Assembly: GCA_035772405.1 (NCBI GenBank)
Contig: JAYKKM010000044.1
Span: 3,110,001-3,174,000 of the forward strand
Reading direction: 5' to 3'
Source of the DNA: Chrysogorgia sp. JL179-B06
Taxonomy: Eukaryota; Cnidaria; Anthozoa; Scleralcyonacea; Chrysogorgiidae
DNA: 64,000 nt
In this document: positions 1 to 12,210 of the stretch, piece after piece
Position numbering within the stretch: the first letter of the stretch is position 1
How the letters are laid out: each line of letters begins with the position of its first letter
Made by a program: the position numbers and the translations under genes
Notes under the pieces: model-generated
What the model was told of the DNA's origin: nothing
What the model saw: the letters and a program-made list of their open reading frames with translations, nothing else
Databases searched by the model: none

Positions 1-342
1 CTCATGGCCATGGAGGGCTCGAAGTTCTTTCGATGCGTTGGTTGTACTGCCGCGATGCGTTGGTTGGACGATGCGTTGGTTCATGTTATGGTATGTTCTT
101 AGAATTCTCGTACCTTCTCATACAATAAAGACCTTTAGATTTGAGGACGAAGACGAGTTTACCATTGCGCATGGTTCTTTTTTATTGTTGTTTCTCCACT
201 GCGCAGAAAAGTTCGTCTTCGTACTCGGTCGCTATTGTTTATTAGATGACGCCATTTGTGTTGAACTTACTCGTAAAATAACAGTGTGCGTAAAAAAACT
301 GAAAAAACAATACTAATTAAGTATTGGCTAGAGGTGTCTAGG
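1..342. other. Repeat-derived flank with short GATGCGTTGGTT array
   Basis: No gene is visible. Positions about 33-90 contain three near copies of the 12-bp word GATGCGTTGGTT. Positions 128-228 match the palindromic element found intact at 53999-54131, but its right arm is missing. The open frame across this part is explained by the repeat and is not considered coding. Confidence 0.6.
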
Positions 343-621
343 CATAGTCAATCGAGATATGGTCTGGAAACTCAGCTAAAGTCTTTGTTCTATCTTTTTG
401 TTCGTCTTTATGCAATTTTGTGCACGGTCACTGAACCTATTGTATTTTAGTATAATGAAGCAATCATTCAATAGAATCGTTTGGGTTTAATCGCTCAACC
501 GTGTTTTTTAAATATCAATAAACCTAAAACAAAGGATGTGCACGGTGTAAGGTACGGTTCAACATCAAAACGTAGCTCATTATAGTCGCTTTGAAGTTTG
601 CCGAGTTTCCAAACCATATCT
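343..621 (+). mobile_element. MITE family A, copy 1 (degraded right end)
   Basis: This shares nearly its whole length with 7687-7984 and with the two ends of 51180-51652. The left end is CATAGTCAATCGAGATATGG. The right terminal inverted repeat stops after CCAAACCATATCT, so the last dozen bases are lost. It carries no coding sequence and is a non-autonomous DNA transposon. Confidence 0.8.
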
Positions 622-1487
622 AGGGCTACAATGCTGTAAGTTGTTTGAAATTAAGGAATGTTAATTAATTTTGTACCGGTTCAGTTGTTTTTTTTATACA
701 CACTGCATAGCAGTTTCCAGTGTTTTGGACCAATATCAAACACGATAAACGAGTCTTCTCAAGTCAATGACATTATTGAAACTTGGAAATTGGTCAGTTC
801 TTGTTTTTTATAAACTTTGGGGCTCAATTATCCAGCGACTTGCAAATCCCACGAGGAACGATCATTTGCATTCAGTGTGGACATCTAAAGTGATGTTGAT
901 CTGTTATTTGATTATCAAGGATTTGAGAATATACCGTAGGGAATTCATTTTCTATACCTAAGTATTGTTCATGCATGTGTAAGAATGAATGATAATTAAG
1001 TTTGATTTATTTGGCTGGCTGGTTGGCCTCGTGTTCGTCGAAAGCGATGAATATGATTTTTGGAGTCTTTCAGCGTATACCGAACAGTGGCTAAACATTG
1101 ATAACTTATACCATGAGTAACGGAATGGCGATAGAGCACAGTTATCCACCATTGATATTTAAAAAATGACGCTCATTCAAGTATTCAACAGTAAAACAGG
1201 ATTTCACGAGGTATGTGTGGTGAATCTGATATTTATATGTCAAGAAATTGTAGTCTGATGTTCTGTCGAGCCTCCATTGTCGAGCCTTCATTGTCGAGCC
1301 TTCATTGTCGAGCCTCGACATAAGCTGTTGCTGTGCGAGCTGTAAATAATGGTTGCTATAGCCGGACGCTTTAATCACAGAGCTTTGCCACTTGGATGGG
1401 TGACCATCTGGGTATTGCCTCGTGTCGATTCGCGAGCTTGGAACTCGTGTAAGTAGAGTTACTCCCGTGTTTCGAGGGTTTTCCTCC
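622..1487. other. Gene-free spacer with short repeats
   Basis: No gene is supported. At 1267-1320 the 14-bp phrase TTGTCGAGCCTTCA is repeated about three to four times. At 1384-1425 a stretch resembles the 3' half of 5S rRNA and is listed separately. Confidence 0.5.
1384..1425 (+). pseudogene. Possible 5S rRNA-derived fragment
   Basis: The stretch CTTGGATGGGTGACCATCTG followed by GGTATTGCCTCGTG resembles the well-conserved 5S rRNA segment around its C-box. The 5' half of a 5S gene is not present upstream. It could be a 5S-derived SINE remnant or a chance match. A weaker look-alike (CTGGATGGGTTACCACTCTG) lies at about 21072-21091. Confidence 0.3.
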
Positions 1488-1957
1488 ACATTGGCAACAA
1501 AAATTAAGTTTGTCTAATATGAAGGAACTTGTAAAATGATAGAGTAACACCTTTTACAACTTTTCGGGATTTTGCTTTCGGTTTTTGAAATATTTCAGTT
1601 TGTTTGATATGCAAATGAGATGGTCTCTGACGTCAGGGGTATAGAGAATTTTCACTCCTTTAAAAAATGTCTTATATCTCGGTGATTGCTAAGTTTACAA
1701 CGTTCATTATCATGAGGAGTTATTATATGCACATTTTCAAGTAAATTTGTGGAACAAACTTGACGATGAAACTAATATTTTAATGAGTGAACATTTTCTA
1801 TACCCCTGACGTCAGAGACCATCTCATTTACATATCAAACAAACTGAAATATTTCAAAAACGAAGTAAAATACGGAAAAGTTGTAAAAGGTGTTACTCTA
1901 TCATTTTACGAGTTCTTTCATATTAGACAAACTTAATTTTTGTTGCCAATATCCTTT
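1488..1957. mobile_element. MITE family B (TTAA type), copy 1
   Basis: This is a long palindrome. The left arm starts ACATTGGCAACAAAAATTAA and the right arm is its near-complement ending TTGCCAATATCCTTT, followed by TTAA. The arms exceed 100 bp and include CTGACGTCAG and ATTTCAGTTTGTTTGATATG. Related copies lie at 15506-15935 and 33640-34095. The TTAA target is like that of piggyBac-type transposases; no transposase is encoded. Confidence 0.85.
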
Positions 1958-1959
1958 AA

Positions 1960-2150
1960 ATTATATGAACGGCACTTAGAGCAGTAAGTTTTCCAAGTGC
2001 GCATTCTGTTTACATCGAAAAAAGAGTCTAATTGAGAAGGGTAGTATATATAAAGTTGGTGTTTAAAAGAGAAAACAGACGTACTATTACGGATGATCGG
2101 AGAGAGATTGTTCCAGAGAAAGACAATTCGATTAAACATTAAAGTGGCAC
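1960..2150 (-). mobile_element. LINE 3' fragment (RT C-terminal tail)
   Basis: On the minus strand an open frame reads FNRIVFLWNNLSP followed by SVFSFK and RMRTWKTYCSKCR. This is the usual C-terminal pattern of CR1/Jockey-like LINE reverse transcriptases (FxRxVxLWNxLP...F+..L...R.W...C..C). Only about 65 residues remain. It directly abuts the right end of the MITE at 1488-1957. Confidence 0.65.
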
Positions 2151-2639
2151 TACGATGAAAATTCACCCCCGTGTTTTAGATTTTCTTTAGCATAGAATAG
2201 TATTTCAGGGTCGAAAGTGAACATCGATGTAAAAAAAAACTAAAAATGGTATTTTGAAGTAAGTATTTTGAGCTCTGAGATCACTACTATTTAGGCCGCC
2301 ATTACTAAGAACGTGTTCCAAGTGAGCCGCAATTTCAAAAGCCTGAATTTCAGTCGAGGTTACCTGTTTTCTTGTTTTCTTCGAGAAGTAGATGAAATGT
2401 TCAGCCTTTCAGACTAAGAATTTGAAAAAACAACCTTGAATTAGCCATGTGGAGTCTTCGCGTTGAGAATCTGTCGTCACTTGGTCAGGAACATGATCGA
2501 TTAATGGCGGACGTAACAACTCCAGACTCGGAGTCAGAAAAATAATACTTGCCATCGTCGAATCGCAAAACGGTTTCGACCGAGTAATATTTAGCATCTC
2601 TGCTTTATAAATACGTAAAAATATCGATAGGTAAATTTT

Positions 2640-3150
2640 TATACTGCATTAACTTTGTCTCATTTGAAAGAACTCGTGAAATGGTATAACAAGACCTTTT
2701 ACAATTTTCACTTTTTTGGTTTTTTTTGGTTTTCGAAATAATTTGACGAAAGACAGCGTGCTGTCCGCCATCTTGGAATTATTTTCATAAGTAGGGTAAA
2801 GTGAAATTTTTATCTTGCCAACCTTACGACATTATGAGCCAGAAACTCGATTATGTTGCACTATTTCCATTTTCAATTGGCCCACAACATTTTAAAAAGC
2901 CTTCCGCGGAAATTCGGTCACCTGTGGAGTAGTTTCATCAGGTTTACCCTGCTTGTGACATCACCAATTTCCTAGTTAATTAGGTCAAATATTACAACAA
3001 GATGGCGGATTGTAGACTGTCTTTTGTCATAATTATCTGAAATATTTCAAAAACCACGAAAGATACAGAAAAATTGTAAAAGGTCTTCTTATACCATTTT
3101 ACGAGTTCTTTCAAATGAGACAAAGTTAATTTATATTGCCATATCCCTTT
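2640..3150. mobile_element. MITE family C (TTAA type), copy 1
   Basis: Palindromic element sharing its sequence with 49374-49903. The arms include AACTTTGTCTCATTTGAAAG and, on the right, ATTGCCATATCCCTTTAA. Internal pieces include CCGCCATCTTG (2768) and AAGATGGCGGA (3000), which are YY1-like words in both arms. No coding sequence is present. Confidence 0.85.
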
Positions 3151-3280
3151 AACCATCTCTAACCCTAACCTTGATCCTAACTTTAATCCTAACCCTAACC
3201 GTAGTTAACCCTAACCAAACAAAAAATAAAGACCAAACAAAAACATAAAGATCCTCTTGAGTCATCTCTTCTAGCCACTT
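3151..3280 (+). repeat. Degenerate telomere-like CCCTAA tract in a dispersed repeat
   Basis: Several CCTAACCCTAAC words are interrupted by variants such as CTTGATCCTAA, followed by AAATAAAGACCAAACAAAAA and GAGTCATCTCTTCTAGCCA. The same compound sequence recurs at 14585-14765, at 41425-41489 and at 42161-42250. It therefore belongs to a dispersed repeat and is not a chromosome end. Confidence 0.7.
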
Positions 3281-4655
3281 TCCTAATTATATAAGCATTT
3301 ACCCACCAACATACTGGTGGAATACACGAGAAGGGTCTTGCGCTAAGTCAAGCTAAGTTTGCTTGTCTGTTGACGTCAATCAGAAAAGCATTTATTATGG
3401 AACACTTGAACAATGTCAATGAACATTGACTTGAAATCAAGCCGACATGAGTTGGTTTTACAGCAAATATATTACAATCTCATGTGTCGATCTCGACTTC
3501 GAGCCATTCATTTATTGTGGTGACATTTTGGTGACTTTGAAGTAATTCTATTTGGTTCGGAACACATGTAAACTTGTGGTAATTAATATAATTAATTACC
3601 TACTTTACTTTCCTGTAACATAACACCAAGGGTTCTCATTGTCTTTTAGACGAGCTGTATTGAACTCCGCCATCAGCCAAGCTCGCAGTCAAGACGTTTG
3701 GTAAGCTGTTGTACAGTAAGTCATTTCCTCTAATTATATTTTGTTAATTGCGGCCCACGGACGCATTCTAGTCTACCAGGATATTGTACAAGTACAAGTA
3801 CAAGTACAACGACACATGTGACACTATATATATAAATATTTCTTGGCCACCTTGATCGATCTTCACCTTGACTTCGTAAATCGACATATCTTTGTGAAGA
3901 CATTGTTTCGTTGTACGCTAGTAGAACATATACTAACGAATTGGTCACGTCTTTCCCGCTTTTGATACCAGAAGAAGTGTCTTTGGATTACACCAGTATC
4001 TGAACTACACGAGCCGTTGTACTGTTGTTATAGTAATAAAGGACATTTATCACAAGAGAAAATATGCCGTGGGCTACTAATATTAACCTTCGCCTCTTAG
4101 ACGAATAAAATAGGCCACCGTCAACAAGTATATCTATCTGATTTACACAAGCGTTTGTAACTTATTTCATATCAGAGGCTTTTTCCTACATAAGTAGCTT
4201 ATATATATTCAATGTTATTGGATATCCAAGGCTATTTGCCTTCATAACAATGCCACCAATGTATTTCGACGTAACTCATCTTAAGTCACGTCCCACATGA
4301 TGACATAACGCATTATATCAAATGATAAAAAAACTCATACTGCGTTGCCGACATCTCAAAGTCCATTCCACGGTTGGGTTTTAGCCAGACAACGCAGCGC
4401 TCTTGTTGTGGAACTTTACTGGGGCTTTCTAGTTTCTATAGACTTACAGCGCTTTTATATTATAGTGCAGAGATCATATTGTGCAACTTTCTGCATGCAT
4501 GGCGTGACCTTTCCGGACAGCTGTTAACATAGTTTGCCGAACACGCCAACTCGACTATCAATTAAGGAAGCCTTTTGTTTGCTTGAACCTATTGTTAATC
4601 AGGGATATCCAGTTCAGCAAAGTTGGTTTAAATGGAGCTCTGAGCATATGTGCGT
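3281..4655. other. Gene-free spacer
   Basis: No convincing gene is seen. A short (CAAGTA)n run lies at about 3789-3810 and an AT-rich run at about 3826-3840. The open frames here are short, lack recognisable domains and are not conserved in structure. Confidence 0.5.
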
Positions 4656-4659
4656 AGGG

Positions 4660-4960
4660 AAATCACAGATTTTGTCTTCCTTTTTAAAATGATTCACGGC
4701 TTTGCAGACATGCCATGTGGTTTAATTTCTTGGTCTTGGAGAAGTACGGGTCGTTGTCTGCGTAAATATTAATGACTTGACTCTTATGGTAGTACCTTAT
4801 GCCCGTACATATGTCGTTAAGTGTTCTTATTTCGTTCGTGTCACTAGGCTCTGGAACTCTCTCCCATACTCTATACGTGCCATTAACAATGTATTGTCGT
4901 CTTTTAAGAGGCTACTTTCTCAGCATTATTTCAAACTTTTCCTGTTGCTTTTAATCCGTA
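4660..4960 (+). mobile_element. LINE 3' fragment (RT C-terminal region)
   Basis: The plus strand reads ITDFVFLFKMIHGFADM and then, after a gap, YFVRVTRLWNSLPYSIRAIN and SSFKRLLSQHYFKLF. This is the typical end of a CR1/RTE/Jockey-class reverse transcriptase ORF. The first part and the tail are in different frames, so it is a dead copy. Confidence 0.75.
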
Positions 4961-5497
4961 GTTTTTCTGTTTCGTATAATTTCGTTATGTCTTATTCTTT
5001 GATTTCATTATTAATGTTATTTGTATTTGTAAAGGGTGACCAATCTTGAGGGAATCTTGAATTCTGTTTTTGGTTTACCCTAATACATTCCATTTTTAGT
5101 TGTAATACTTTGTAATTGATATGTATTATAAATTCTAAAAATTAATAAACAATAATACAATTAAATGATATAATGTTACAAGAACAAGGTTACTAAATAA
5201 CGAAATACTACAAAATTACTACAAAGCTTGAAAATGTCTTTTGAGGCCAGTAAAATGACGTTCATTTCTCAGTTCAAAAGGTATGGTGTTCCATATTTTA
5301 TAGTTCCATTTATCATAAAAGAACCTTGATATTTCGTGGTTTCTACAGGCTGCAGCAGGATGACGAAGAAGATCTTTTGCTGTTGTGTTATATGAATGGA
5401 AATCACTCGAATATTGGAATTCATTTAATATAAATATTCGGGTGCCATGCCATTAATGCATTCATGTATACTAGTAAGCATATATATATATTGCGTT
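4961..5497. other. Gene-free AT-rich stretch
   Basis: This is probably the 3' UTR of the preceding LINE fragment followed by unique AT-rich sequence. No gene or structured RNA was recognised. Confidence 0.4.
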
Positions 5498-5650
5498 ACA
5501 CAATGTTGTAGTGAATGTGGGAGAGCTCGGAGTAGACAGACGATACGTGGACATACGAAAAAATTATTCCGAGTCCCGGACAGGAATCGAACCTGTAACC
5601 TTCTGATTGCCGGTGAGACGCTCTAACCATTGAGCTAACGAGACTGTACT
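5498..5650 (-). mobile_element. tRNA-derived SINE family 1, copy 1
   Basis: Read on the minus strand, the element begins with a tRNA-like head (about 5645-5573). It has an A-box TTAGCTCAATGGTTAGAGC and a perfect B-box GGTTCGATTCC, a 7-bp acceptor stem (AGTCTCG with CGGGACT) and a T-arm ACAGG/CCTGT. It continues into a conserved tail with CTACTCCGAGCTCTCCCACA. Two more copies with the same tail lie at 52240-52460 and 52500-52715, so it is a dispersed SINE and not a functional tRNA gene. The anticodon position reads GGC with an imperfect anticodon stem. Confidence 0.8.
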
Positions 5651-6665
5651 ATATATTATAGTAGGCTCGACGTACTTATATAGATGGCCAGCTAAAAGTA
5701 TGGATCAGCTTGCATTGTTCTACATTACGACCCTCAATAATATACAGTACCTGCAGCTCTTCGATAGAGTTTATCCAGGTATTGCGAGTTTGTCTTACCA
5801 CAGTTATCCCAGATAACAAAGCAGCAATCAAAGTAAACAATGTTAGTATCATGGCTGATTATAAAGTGTAATATGTCGAACATTGCATTCAAGAACAGGA
5901 ACCGTGGAGCGTTTTGGAGATTAAGGGGACTCTGAAATGGCTGGAAATGCATCTAAGGAAGGTATTTATGGAGAAAAGCCAGCCCTCTTGAGTAAGAGCT
6001 TGAGTAAGATTTTACCTTGCATTTACATGGGAATATTCTAGCCCTTCGAGAGGAGGACTAGTGATTGACGCGAACGATGATGATGGCGAACAAGCAAAAG
6101 CTCCTTATGATTTCATGAAAGTGAAAGTCCAAAGTTTGAGGACATATGTGGCTCCAGACAACAGAATAAATGATGCCCAAAAACCAACTGCGTCATATCG
6201 AACAATAAACGTTTGAAAGAAATGATGTCAAAACCCCTTTCAATTATATATACAATGCCAATACTCAATAGAATAGTCTAGCCGAGTTGTTGCGCTTCCT
6301 CGATTGGATGCTCGCCGTGACGAACTCTTGCGTATGACATTCACTAAAGTTATGAATCCTTCTTCACATCATCATTATCTGTTGCCTCCGACTAGGAATA
6401 AATCGCACGGTCGTGTTCTACGTAATTTTGATAGTTTCACCCTCCGATCACCGGTTTAAAAATAGCTTTTTCCCATTCTCTCCTCTATCAGCAAGGCTAA
6501 ATTATAATGAGTGTACTGTAGATACTGTTAGGATTAAGGATAATGTATATATATATGTTTAGTTTTGTAAATATACTGTAATTCACCTTTTGGTGCGATG
6601 GTATTTCATTAAACCTTTTTATTATTATTATTATTATTATTCAATATTAATAGCCATCTTGTTAC
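5651..6665. other. Gene-free spacer with small (ATT)n tract
   Basis: An ATT trinucleotide tract lies at about 6618-6641. The phrase GAGAAAGGTCTTTGTCAGAC at about 6671 is repeated at about 11683, which marks an undefined dispersed repeat. No gene is supported. Confidence 0.45.
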
Positions 6666-6889
6666 GTTGATGAGAAAGGTCTTTGTCAGACGAGCAAGAA
6701 TCAAGACTAATTAAGTCAGGAACATTCGAGAGGAGGGCTATAGTGATGAAGATAAGCTCCTCCTTATGATATGAAACACCCAGTCGTTTTTTACTGCAAC
6801 GAAAACAACGCTACGCTTTATTTTTCCAGCTCTTCCAGGAGGGCCAGCCCTCTTGATCAGTGCGTTTATACATGGCAAATTTCCAGCCC

Positions 6890-6942
<53 letters not shown>
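6890..6942 (+). repeat. (AAT)n microsatellite
   Basis: About 17 uninterrupted AAT units. They give Asn or Ile homopolymers in the two strands' frames, which are artefacts. It lies directly upstream of a LINE fragment. Confidence 0.95.
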
Positions 6943-6959
6943 CCTTGATGGTGCTGGCG

Positions 6960-7446
6960 GTTAGATGGGCTGTTGAGAGAGGTCTCCTCCCTGACAACAC
7001 GGTATGGTATACAGTTAGATGGGAGAAAGGCCAAGGGGAATGGGTACAAGTTGTGCTGGGACTTTGAGTATATGATGAGAAAGACCAGTTCTGCACGCAG
7101 ACCAGACTTGACACTGGAGGATGAGAAAGAGAGGAAGATTTGGATGGTGGATATGTCATGCCCTCAAGAACAGAACATCGAAGAAGCGACACGAACGAAG
7201 TTACAGAAGTACCAGCAATTGGTGTTTGAAATCAGAGAAAGGAGAAGCGGGTATAGAGTAGAAGTGGTCCCAGTAATAATCGGATGCCTGGGAGGTGGTA
7301 TTGAGAAGGCAACAACAGCAGTGAAAAAGATTATTGGAGATGAGGAAAGTGTGATTGGAATAATAAGCACAATGCAGAGGACGGTGCTCTTTGAAGGGGA
7401 AACAATAATAAGGAAGGTGCTTGGCGGGGTGGTACAGACAGAGTAG
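6960..7446 (+). mobile_element. Non-LTR retrotransposon 3' ORF fragment
   Basis: The plus strand reads WAVERGLLPDNTVWYTVRWE in one frame and, after a frame change near 7030, GYKLCWDFEYMMRKTS, ARRPDLTLEDEKERKIWMVD, MSCPQE, KYQQLVFEIRERR and VEVVPVIIGCLGGGI. The pattern RPDL...E+++...+VDM+.P...N......K...Y..L..EI......V.VVPV+IG.LG is the known C-terminal domain found after the RT in many animal non-LTR elements. The frame break and missing RT make it a dead fragment. Confidence 0.8.
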
Positions 7447-7686
7447 TGGGACACAATGGGATCATGTGCAACTCGGTTACCGCCCAGCAAGAGTTGGTGG
7501 GTGGATGCAAGGGCCAGAGTGTGTTGAGCTGGCTAATTAATTAACAATAATAATAATAATATGATTCTTAAAGTTTAAAAAACGTTGTGGTGTTCTATAT
7601 GACAGAAAGAACATGATTTAAACTGCTGCGCCAAAGCAAATCTCGACAAGTCCGCCATCGCCAAACATGCTTGGGAGCATGACCAC

Positions 7687-7984
7687 CATAGTCAATCGAG
7701 ATATGGTCTGGAAACTCAGCTAAAGTCTTTGTTCTATCTTTTTGTTCGTCTTTATACAATTTTGTGCACGGTGCACGGTCACTGAACCTATTGTATTTTA
7801 GTATAATGAAGCAATCATCCAATAGAATCGTTTGGGTTTAATCGCTCAACCGTGTTGTTTAAATATTAATAAACCTAAAACAAAGGATGTGCACGGTGTA
7901 AGGTACGGTTCAACATCAAAACGTAGCTCATTATAGTCGCTTTGAAGTTTGCCGAGTTTCCAGACCATATCTCGATTGACTATG
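7687..7984 (+). mobile_element. MITE family A, copy 2 (complete, 8-bp TSD)
   Basis: A 298-bp element with near-perfect 31-bp terminal inverted repeats (CATAGTCAATCGAGATATGG at the left, its complement at the right). It is flanked on both sides by ATGACCAC (7679-7686 and 7985-7992). The 8-bp duplication fits hAT or P-type superfamilies; the CA...TG ends resemble P more than canonical hAT. It has no coding capacity. Confidence 0.92.
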
Positions 7985-7992
7985 ATGACCAC

Positions 7993-9015
7993 CGTATCAA
8001 ATGGGATCAATCAACTCTTGTAGCTCCGGTAAACAACTACTTCCCGTGGAAGTAACTACTTCCGGGAGAGTCAATCGAGATCACTAAACACAGAACAATG
8101 CCAGAGGAAGGCAAACCTCTAAATGACATTTGGACAAGCCTTTTCAAACTTTCATAACACGGATATTTATAAATTTTAGTTTATTATTTAATTTAATTAT
8201 TTTCAGTTTTATCTGCATATTTTCGTTCCTATCAATTAGAATTAATAATATATTAATTTAGGATAATTAGACCCGTTGAAGTTGCGTGATACATGTTTGC
8301 GCACGCAAGTCTGAACACACCATCACGTTTGTAATGTTGACGTTAGCAAACTTTTATGCTAGTATACTGGCCGGAAGCTCAGATTTTTTTGATTGATTGA
8401 TTTAATAATAATAATAATACATCCAGATAAGAGACCTGCCATATTGGTAGTAATATTACACATTTAAATATATAACAAAAATAAATAATATGAGATAAAG
8501 GTTATAGGTATACACTAAGAAAGTTTAAAATTTAAAATTAAAATTTTAAAATTAAAATTAAAATTTTAAAATTAAAATTAAAATTTAAAATTTAAAATTT
8601 AAGAAAAGTTAAACTCGTTGCATTTAGTCTTAAAACCTACGAAGGATTGTTCCTGTTTCAGTTGCTTGGAAGTTGGTTGTGACGTCACACGCATATCGAA
8701 AATACACTTTGACAGTGCAATTAATACGCTTTACGAGCATTTTTACAACCTAATACTACGATATTCCTGTTATTTAGGTCACATACTTTGATCTGAATGG
8801 TACTTCTTTTTTGTCTGTCCTTTGGCTTTGATGATTTTGATGACACGAGATTGAATATTTAGTCGATCTGTGTTTTATGTGATGTTGAGATGGCGATGAC
8901 TATGTTATTGCAATAAAGCAAGACGGGTAGAATCATGGTTATATAAATAGTGTGTGCTGTTCGGCTGCAGGTCCAATGTTATGGCGGGTCCACTTAAGAT
9001 CTCCTAGGCGAGATC
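7993..9015. other. Gene-free spacer with A/T-run tract
   Basis: At 8525-8602 there is an [18 protein letters not shown] low-complexity tract. No gene or RNA is recognised elsewhere. Confidence 0.5.
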
Positions 9016-9019
9016 TCGG

Positions 9020-9600
9020 GTAGTCAACAAACTTAAATTCGATAAGCATGTAAACAAAGTCTGTCGGAAAGTATCTCAGCAAGTTGCCGTGCTAAAACGT
9101 ATGAGGAACATGCTTCCACTTGAAATAAGATCAAGTATTTCAGTATACTTCCTTTATCGCTCCACACTTTAATTACTGTGCTGAAACCTGGCATTTCTGC
9201 AACAAGACTTCAGCTGATAAACTAGAGAAAGTTAACGAACGTGCTATTCGCTTTGTCTTTAAAGACATACGAGGAATTACTTAAAAAACTAGGAATTATT
9301 CCTTTGAGGCATCAAAGAGTAAAAAAAATCGTTTGTAATGTATATAAATTATTAAATATCACCAATTCTGCAATGCATAGTTTAAAAGATCTAGTAGAGC
9401 CAAGAGAAAGTGCGTATTCACTGAGGAAAAGATATTCTTAAACTTCCTAAGGTGAATACCACCACGTATGGGCTAAAGTCTTGGCAGTATCAAGCTGCCA
9501 AGCTATGGAACGCGCTCTCCCAGATTCAGCCAGATCGGCAGAGAACTATAATGTATTTAAAAATTGTATAAATGACATCTACTTTGAGAGAATATTTTAA
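9020..9600 (+). mobile_element. LINE reverse-transcriptase 3' fragment
   Basis: In shifting frames on the plus strand one reads KLKFDKHVNKVCRKVSQQVA, LKRMRNMLPLEIRS, NYCAETWHFCNKTSADKLEK, NERAIRFVFKD, the 66-residue frame at 9241-9441 (YEELLKKLGIIPLRHQRVK), and AAKLWNALSQIQ. This is the thumb/C-terminal pattern of CR1/Jockey-like RTs (conserved YC...W, K+...Q.RA+R, L...R+R, LWN.L). Two or more frameshifts show it is dead. Confidence 0.8.
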
Positions 9601-12205
9601 AAGTATTATAGTTTCTTATACTATATATATGTATTCTTTTCATTTCATTTATAATCTATTTTGTATTCTATTTATTTATATTAGGATTTTCGTGGCAATA
9701 CCTGTAAATTTATGAGCTGAGTGTAGCTAAGTGTATTTGATCTCGCCAAGAACGACTATAGCCCTCCTCTCATATAAACGAAAACAAATGTTACAAATGA
9801 TTAGACTGAGAGACGAGATCTCAGCAAAGAGGGCTCGCCCTACCAAAAGGACTGCTCCAGTCCATATAAACACCCATGCACTTAAACTATCCAACGCAAG
9901 AATACTAATTTATCATCAATAAGGATATTGATAATATACATGGAGGATCATCAAGCTCATATCCTCAGAAAAATGGAAATAATCCAAACAAAATAAATAT
10001 CAAATTGTCGCATGCAATCAAATTCTATTGAAGCTCTATATATTTCACGTAACAGACAGTGCTCTACCTTTGTAAATGTTCCAAAGTTGCGTTTACGGCT
10101 CTCATTTCGTGACAAAGTCATTTTCGACGTCAACGAGTCGCACCCGAAATACTTCTCGCGATATCTGACGACAATTAAGGATCGTAAAACTGCCACAGGA
10201 CATTCAAGGGCGATTTCTCCATTGCTGAAATCGGACTAAAAGGAACCAACGATTATTATCACAGTAAGTAAGCGAGGAGTACACTAGAATTGGTCGCTGG
10301 ATGTTGTGACACTTGAGAAAGGTGTAAGAAAGTCATTAACTCAGCCGTAGGAGAGAGTTTTTTTAGTTCTTATGAAAGTCTAGCAATATCCCAAGACTAA
10401 GTGTTTATCTGACAGTTTAACGTTTATTATAATATATAGAATAGGATGAAATACTAGGATTTGATTCTCCTATTATATCTTCGCACATGTGAAGATAAAA
10501 ATGATATTTAATGATATACTTTGAGCAGTGAAGATATAATTTTTATCTTTATGTGGAGTGAAGTTATTATCGTGGCTATTTCATTTATTTCAATATAATA
10601 AAATTCAGAACATTACATGGCCGCTTGGATATACAAATTTTATCTTCTCGTTATTTGTCTCACTCGTTTGCTTCGCTCTCTCATGAGAGATATTACCAAC
10701 AATGGAAGATTCGTATCTCCGCAGAAAATTCATTCTATTCGGGAAAATATGGTCTTTTCGCTGAAATTAAACCTATCTTCGAACCACAATGGGCCAAGAC
10801 GAGTCAAGTATAGCATCGTCCTTATGTGACAAGACGATGGAAAACGATATATGCAAAGGATAATTACCACTTTTGGACAGCAACTTTTAAAACACTTGAT
10901 TTTGGACTAATTTATGAACACCGTTATACGACCGAAACATTCCAACCCTCCCCATTGTTACGTGGGATCGCACTGCAACGATAAAGCTGTAAACCCACCG
11001 ACGCTTGTTCAATATAACACAGCAAAATGGTTGATTTTGAATCCGAAGGATTGTACTGCCAGTTCTGTTATTGCTGCTTGACAAAGAAATAAGATATGGA
11101 AAAAGTCCAAACGTTTCTGGGTGCATTTTTAAAACATATAATAGTTGGAATGGGAGAATTTCACACTTGACTATTGAAAGGATTATCATCATACGAAGAT
11201 AAATTCTATGAATATTTTTAAATATCATAACAGCAATTCCGTGGCAATTCCGTTGCAATTCTTAAATTCTGTAGCAATAGTATAGCAATTATGTAGCAAT
11301 CCTGTAGCAGACAAACTAACCAAGACAGTTACGCTATTTTATCGAGAACAGAGAGACACAAACAATATTTTATTGCTCGATCATCTAAATACCTATCAGT
11401 ATATTTTAAAGTACTTTTTTTGTACATTTTTTTAACCGAACGTAATTAAACTAATTATAGCTTTGTAAATATTTTTAAAACATTGTTAACTATTGGTCTT
11501 TATTTTACCTTCTTAAACTTTTTATACTATCTGAACTCACATGTAAATCCATTGTATTTTTTTATCCGAAGATGGATATTTTAACAAATAATAATAATAA
11601 TAAATACTGAAATATTGAGCAGCTGAAGAAAATTGTGCCACAAGACATTTGACCGCCATCTTGTCTGAATACCATGTACACTGATGAGAAAGGTCTCGTC
11701 AGACGAGCAAGAATCATGACGAAGTCAGGAACATTCGGTAGACGATTGTTTACTAGAACAATCGATGTGAATTTACAGTGAACGTATTATATTATATAGG
11801 ACCGGAATGCCCTGTGTTTTATGCTAATCAGTTACGCTTAATAGCATGTCATGCATTGTTTTTTCTTCCCACTCATGAGTTCCTCCTTTGTCTGTATGTA
11901 AATCCGTTCAGTTTCGCTGCTTATGGTGTAGCTCGTGACTGTCTTCTATATTTATACGTTGCATCCAGTTGGTGATTATCTGTTCTAGTCCCGTACAAAT
12001 TGTCTTGTAAGTCAGTTATCTAGTTTTTCTCCTTTGTTTGCTATATATATATTTAGTTAGCTATATTTTTTTACTTTATTTTTCTCAGTATCCGCTTCCA
12101 AGCGAATCTAAAGGAAATAATATACGTTGTTGTAATTATACTGCATGGTTGATTGTGTAAGCGATACGTGCCGCATATAGACAATACCTATATGTATCAG
12201 TATCA
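9601..12205. other. Gene-free stretch
   Basis: No supported gene. The frames at 9731-9922, 10012-10239 and 10617-10829 lack domains and splice context. At 11682-11740 a phrase shared with about 6670-6735 (GAAAGGTCTCGTCAGACGAG here) marks a dispersed repeat. A small (AAT)n tract lies at 11587-11602. Confidence 0.45.
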
Positions 12206-12210
12206 CATAA

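Noticed and set aside
3151..3220. Telomere or chromosome end from the CCCTAA-like repeats
   Set aside because: The tract is degenerate, short, and part of a dispersed repeat that occurs at least three times in the window.
5570..5645. Functional tRNA gene
   Set aside because: The tRNA-like part is attached to a long tail shared with two other copies and the anticodon stem has a mismatch; this is a SINE head.
6771..7067. Poly-Asn protein with flanking sequence
   Set aside because: It joins an AAT microsatellite to part of a dead LINE; the Asn run is the microsatellite.
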